From positions 888 to 25,197 of the forward strand of contig JAJZLY010000032.1 of assembly GCA_021850485.1 (NCBI GenBank): 24,310 bases of DNA. Direction: 5' to 3'. This stretch comes from Bacillota bacterium. Lineage in GTDB: Bacteria > Bacillota > Sulfobacillia > JAJZYS01 > JAJZLH01. Every line of letters starts with the position of its first letter. The stretch's first letter is position 1. A program made the position numbers and the translations under genes. Below the pieces are notes generated by a model. That model was not told the origin of the DNA. It saw only the letters and a list, made by a program, of their open reading frames with translations, and ran no database searches. Shown here piece after piece: positions 22,709 through 24,310 of this stretch.

Positions 22709-23703
22709 CTCGTCCCTCCGGACAGCAGGTGCGCCAACACCGTCGGTGCGATGTTGCCACCAGAAACGATCAGGGCCACCGCCCCCGACCCCAGATCCGG
22801 CTGTGCCATCAGAGCGGCCAGTGGTGCGGCACCGGATGGCTCAACCACCAGGTGCTCGACCTCCATCAGGTGGGTGAGGGCCGGCCAGAGTGCGTCATCA
22901 GGAATCACGACCAGCTGGTCGACACAGGTCTGAAACAGGCGCAGCGTCCGTGCCGACACCCGACCGGGCGCCAGGCCGTCGGCGATGGTGTTCACCTCGG
23001 CCAGCGCCACCGGATGGCCAGCCTTCAGGGCCGCCTGCATCGACGCTGCGCCGGCCGGCTCCACGCCGATCATGCGCGGTCGCACGTGCTGCTCGGCGTA
23101 GGAGGCGGCGATACCGCCCAGCAGTCCGCCGCCACCGACGCCCGCAATCACGGTGCCGACCTCGGCCTGAGTGGCCAGTTCCAGGCCGATGGTGCCCTGA
23201 CCAGCGATGATTTCGGGGTCGTCGAAGCCGTGGATGAACGGCCAGCCTCGCTCCTTGGCAAATTCCTGAGCCGCCACGGCCGCTTGGTCGTATCCCGCTC
23301 CGCCCTGGTGGATCTCCCCACCCCACAGCCGGATGGCATCCAGCTTGGCGGGGTTCGCTCCCACCGGCGCGAAGACATGGACCGGATAGCCCCAGCGATC
23401 GCCACACCAGGCCACCGCCAAGCCATGATTTCCGGCTGACGCCGTCACCACTGGTCCGTGGTGCCCGCTGCGGGCCAGTCCGCTGAAGCGGGCGATGGCA
23501 CCCCGGATCTTGAAGGTGCGAATCGGCTGGAAGACCTCCAGCTTCAAATAGACCGGCCGTCCGTAGGCTCGACTCAGGTGCCGAGAGAGCTCCAGGGGCG
23601 TGGGTGGCAACACCGCCCGCACGTCCTGTTCGGCGCGGGCGAACTGCTGTGCCGTGATCTCGATGGCGCGTCCCTTCCTCATGTCCGTCTGTGATCTAGA
23701 CAT
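22705..23703 (-). CDS. PLP-dependent threonine/serine dehydratase-like protein
   Basis: Fold-type II PLP enzyme expected to deaminate L-threonine or L-serine to the 2-oxoacid. The 332-residue protein shows the PLP-lysine site RTFKIRGA (Lys65), the SAGNHG substrate loop at 89-94, the glycine-rich phosphate-binding GVGGGGLLGG at 188-197, and SGGN near the end. It lacks the C-terminal ACT regulatory domain of biosynthetic IlvA, so it resembles the catabolic TdcB or serine racemase group; the exact substrate is not decided by these motifs. The ATG at 23703 is used; a second ATG at 23682 is possible since no strong ribosome-binding site is seen for the first. It is coupled to the MMPL gene, an unusual partner. 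Confidence 0.88.
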   Translation of the reverse strand: MSRSQTDMRKGRAIEITAQQFARAEQDVRAVLPPTPLELSRHLSRAYGRPVYLKLEVFQPIRTFKIRGAIARFSGLARSGHHGPVVTASAGNHGLAVAWCGDRWGYPVHVFAPVGANPAKLDAIRLWGGEIHQGGAGYDQAAVAAQEFAKERGWPFIHGFDDPEIIAGQGTIGLELATQAEVGTVIAGVGGGGLLGGIAASYAEQHVRPRMIGVEPAGAASMQAALKAGHPVALAEVNTIADGLAPGRVSARTLRLFQTCVDQLVVIPDDALWPALTHLMEVEHLVVEPSGAAPLAALMAQPDLGSGAVALIVSGGNIAPTVLAHLLSGGTR

Positions 23704-23758
23704 TCCTAGTCTAGCCGATCTGCCGCCGTCACCCCACAGCGCACGGCTGATAGGAATG
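23701..23758. repeat. 8-bp inverted repeat in the divergent intergenic region
   Basis: CATTCCTA (23701-23708) and TAGGAATG (23751-23758) are exact reverse complements 42 bp apart, between the dehydratase gene and the plus-strand small membrane protein gene. The left copy includes the dehydratase ATG. This could be a pair of regulator sites or coincidence. Confidence 0.45.
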
Positions 23759-23807
23759 TGCGAGCCAAGGGCGAACGTTATCCCTACCGATGAGGGGAGG
23801 TGAACGC

Positions 23808-24053
23808 GTGCTTCATATTGTCGCCTTTGTGGTCATCGGACTGGTGGTCGGCTACTTCGTCGGCCAGGGCAGCTCGAAGGGCATGACGGTGATTGTGATC
23901 CTGGGGCTGGTCGGCGGTTTGGCCGGCGGCTACGCCCTGCTCGGCCCCTTCGCCTATACGACTGCAATCAAGTATGGAAGTCTTGTGACCTCCATCATCG
24001 GCGCCCTGATTCTGGCCTATATCGGCAAGTCTCTCTCCGGCAAGAAGGCCTGA
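23808..24053 (+). CDS. Small membrane protein, GlsB/YeaQ/YmgE-like
   Basis: An 81-residue protein made almost wholly of three hydrophobic segments (about 3-19, 25-45 and 53-73), with glycine-rich turns (VGYFVGQGSSKG, GLVGGLAGGYALLG) and a basic tail (GKSLSGKKA). This layout resembles the transglycosylase-associated GlsB/YeaQ/YmgE family, small stress-linked membrane proteins of unclear function; the match is by pattern only. The frame opens at an ATG at 23790, but the strong site AGGGGAGGTGA directly precedes the GTG at 23808, which is chosen. It reads toward the 5S rRNA gene on the other strand, with two hairpins between. Confidence 0.65.
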   Translation: MLHIVAFVVIGLVVGYFVGQGSSKGMTVIVILGLVGGLAGGYALLGPFAYTTAIKYGSLVTSIIGALILAYIGKSLSGKKA

Positions 24054-24076
24054 CCGGCCGTTTAGGACCAACCAGG

Positions 24077-24102
24077 CAGGCAGCGGCTGATGCCGCTGCC
24101 TG
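24077..24102 (+). terminator. Hairpin after the small membrane protein gene, likely terminator
   Basis: A perfect 11-bp GC-rich stem (24077-24087 with 24092-24102) with a TGAT loop, 24 nt after the stop codon at 24051-24053. Only TT follows on the plus strand before GCGCG, so it is a weak or Rho-assisted terminator. Confidence 0.55.
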
Positions 24103-24168
24103 TTGCGCGTGCTTGAAGCCACCGGAGAGCCTAGGCAACCGTAGCCTGGACCCTGATCTGGACGCGCC

Positions 24169-24194
24169 AAGGGGGCGGCCAAAGCCGCCCCCTT
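24169..24194 (-). terminator. Hairpin after the 5S rRNA gene, likely end of the rRNA operon
   Basis: A perfect 11-bp stem (24169-24179 with 24184-24194) with a 4-nt loop lies about 13 nt past the 3' end of 5S rRNA on the minus strand. The T-run is limited to TT, but position and stability fit the end of the ribosomal operon or an rRNA-processing boundary. Confidence 0.6.
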
Positions 24195-24206
24195 GAGCGA
24201 AATGAA

Positions 24207-24310
<104 letters not shown>

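Overview
The window looks like a chromosomal segment of a GC-rich, spore-forming member of the Firmicutes (Bacillota). The evidence is the sporulation sigma factor SigH, a complete CtsR-McsA-McsB-ClpC protein-quality cluster, the diadenylate cyclase DisA, a YacL-type PIN/TRAM membrane protein and a cysteine T-box riboswitch, all in nearly the gene order known from Bacillus. The GC-rich composition, the fused IspD-IspF and the simplified cluster (no radA, gltX, mrnC or yacP between the usual neighbours) point away from Bacillus itself. A deep-branching Sulfobacillus/Thermaerobacter-like lineage is possible, but this is inference only.

Layout. (1) 1-860: the edge of an integrated element, with the C-terminal catalytic part of a phage-type tyrosine recombinase reading toward the 3' end of a tRNA-Thr(UGU) gene on the opposite strand. 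(2) 858-13400: the conserved housekeeping block, nearly all on the minus strand: ctsR-mcsA-mcsB-clpC, disA, yacL, ispDF, then cysE-cysS-rlmB behind its own sigma-A promoter and Cys T-box, then sigH with its own promoter, then tRNA-Thr. A small cysteine-containing gene (7194-7589) is inserted on the plus strand between disA and yacL, with its own strong promoter and terminator. (3) 13400-13742: no recognisable gene. (4) 13743-18425: a minus-strand group read in the order PduO-type cobalamin adenosyltransferase, COX1/NnrS-like membrane protein, EF-G-like GTPase with an altered G3 motif, and a membrane-anchored protein of unknown function. (5) 18544-20558: a plus-strand, translationally coupled pair of an AcoX-type ATP-NAD kinase homologue with a C-terminal extension and a CcdA-like protein. 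(6) 20555-23703: a minus-strand coupled pair of an MMPL/RND transporter and a threonine/serine dehydratase. (7) 23808-24310: a small GlsB/YeaQ-like membrane protein, hairpins, and the 3' part of a 5S rRNA on the minus strand, the tail of a ribosomal operon lying to the right.

The housekeeping half is coherent: protein arginine phosphorylation and ClpC proteolysis, c-di-AMP synthesis, MEP isoprenoid synthesis, and cysteine synthesis plus Cys-tRNA charging under a single tRNA-Cys-sensing switch. No clearly new defence or mobile system is visible. The most unusual material is in 13.7-20.6 kb: the EF-G paralogue with an Asp-to-Asn change in G3, its co-transcription with a heme-oxidase-like membrane protein, and the NAD-kinase-like/CcdA pair.
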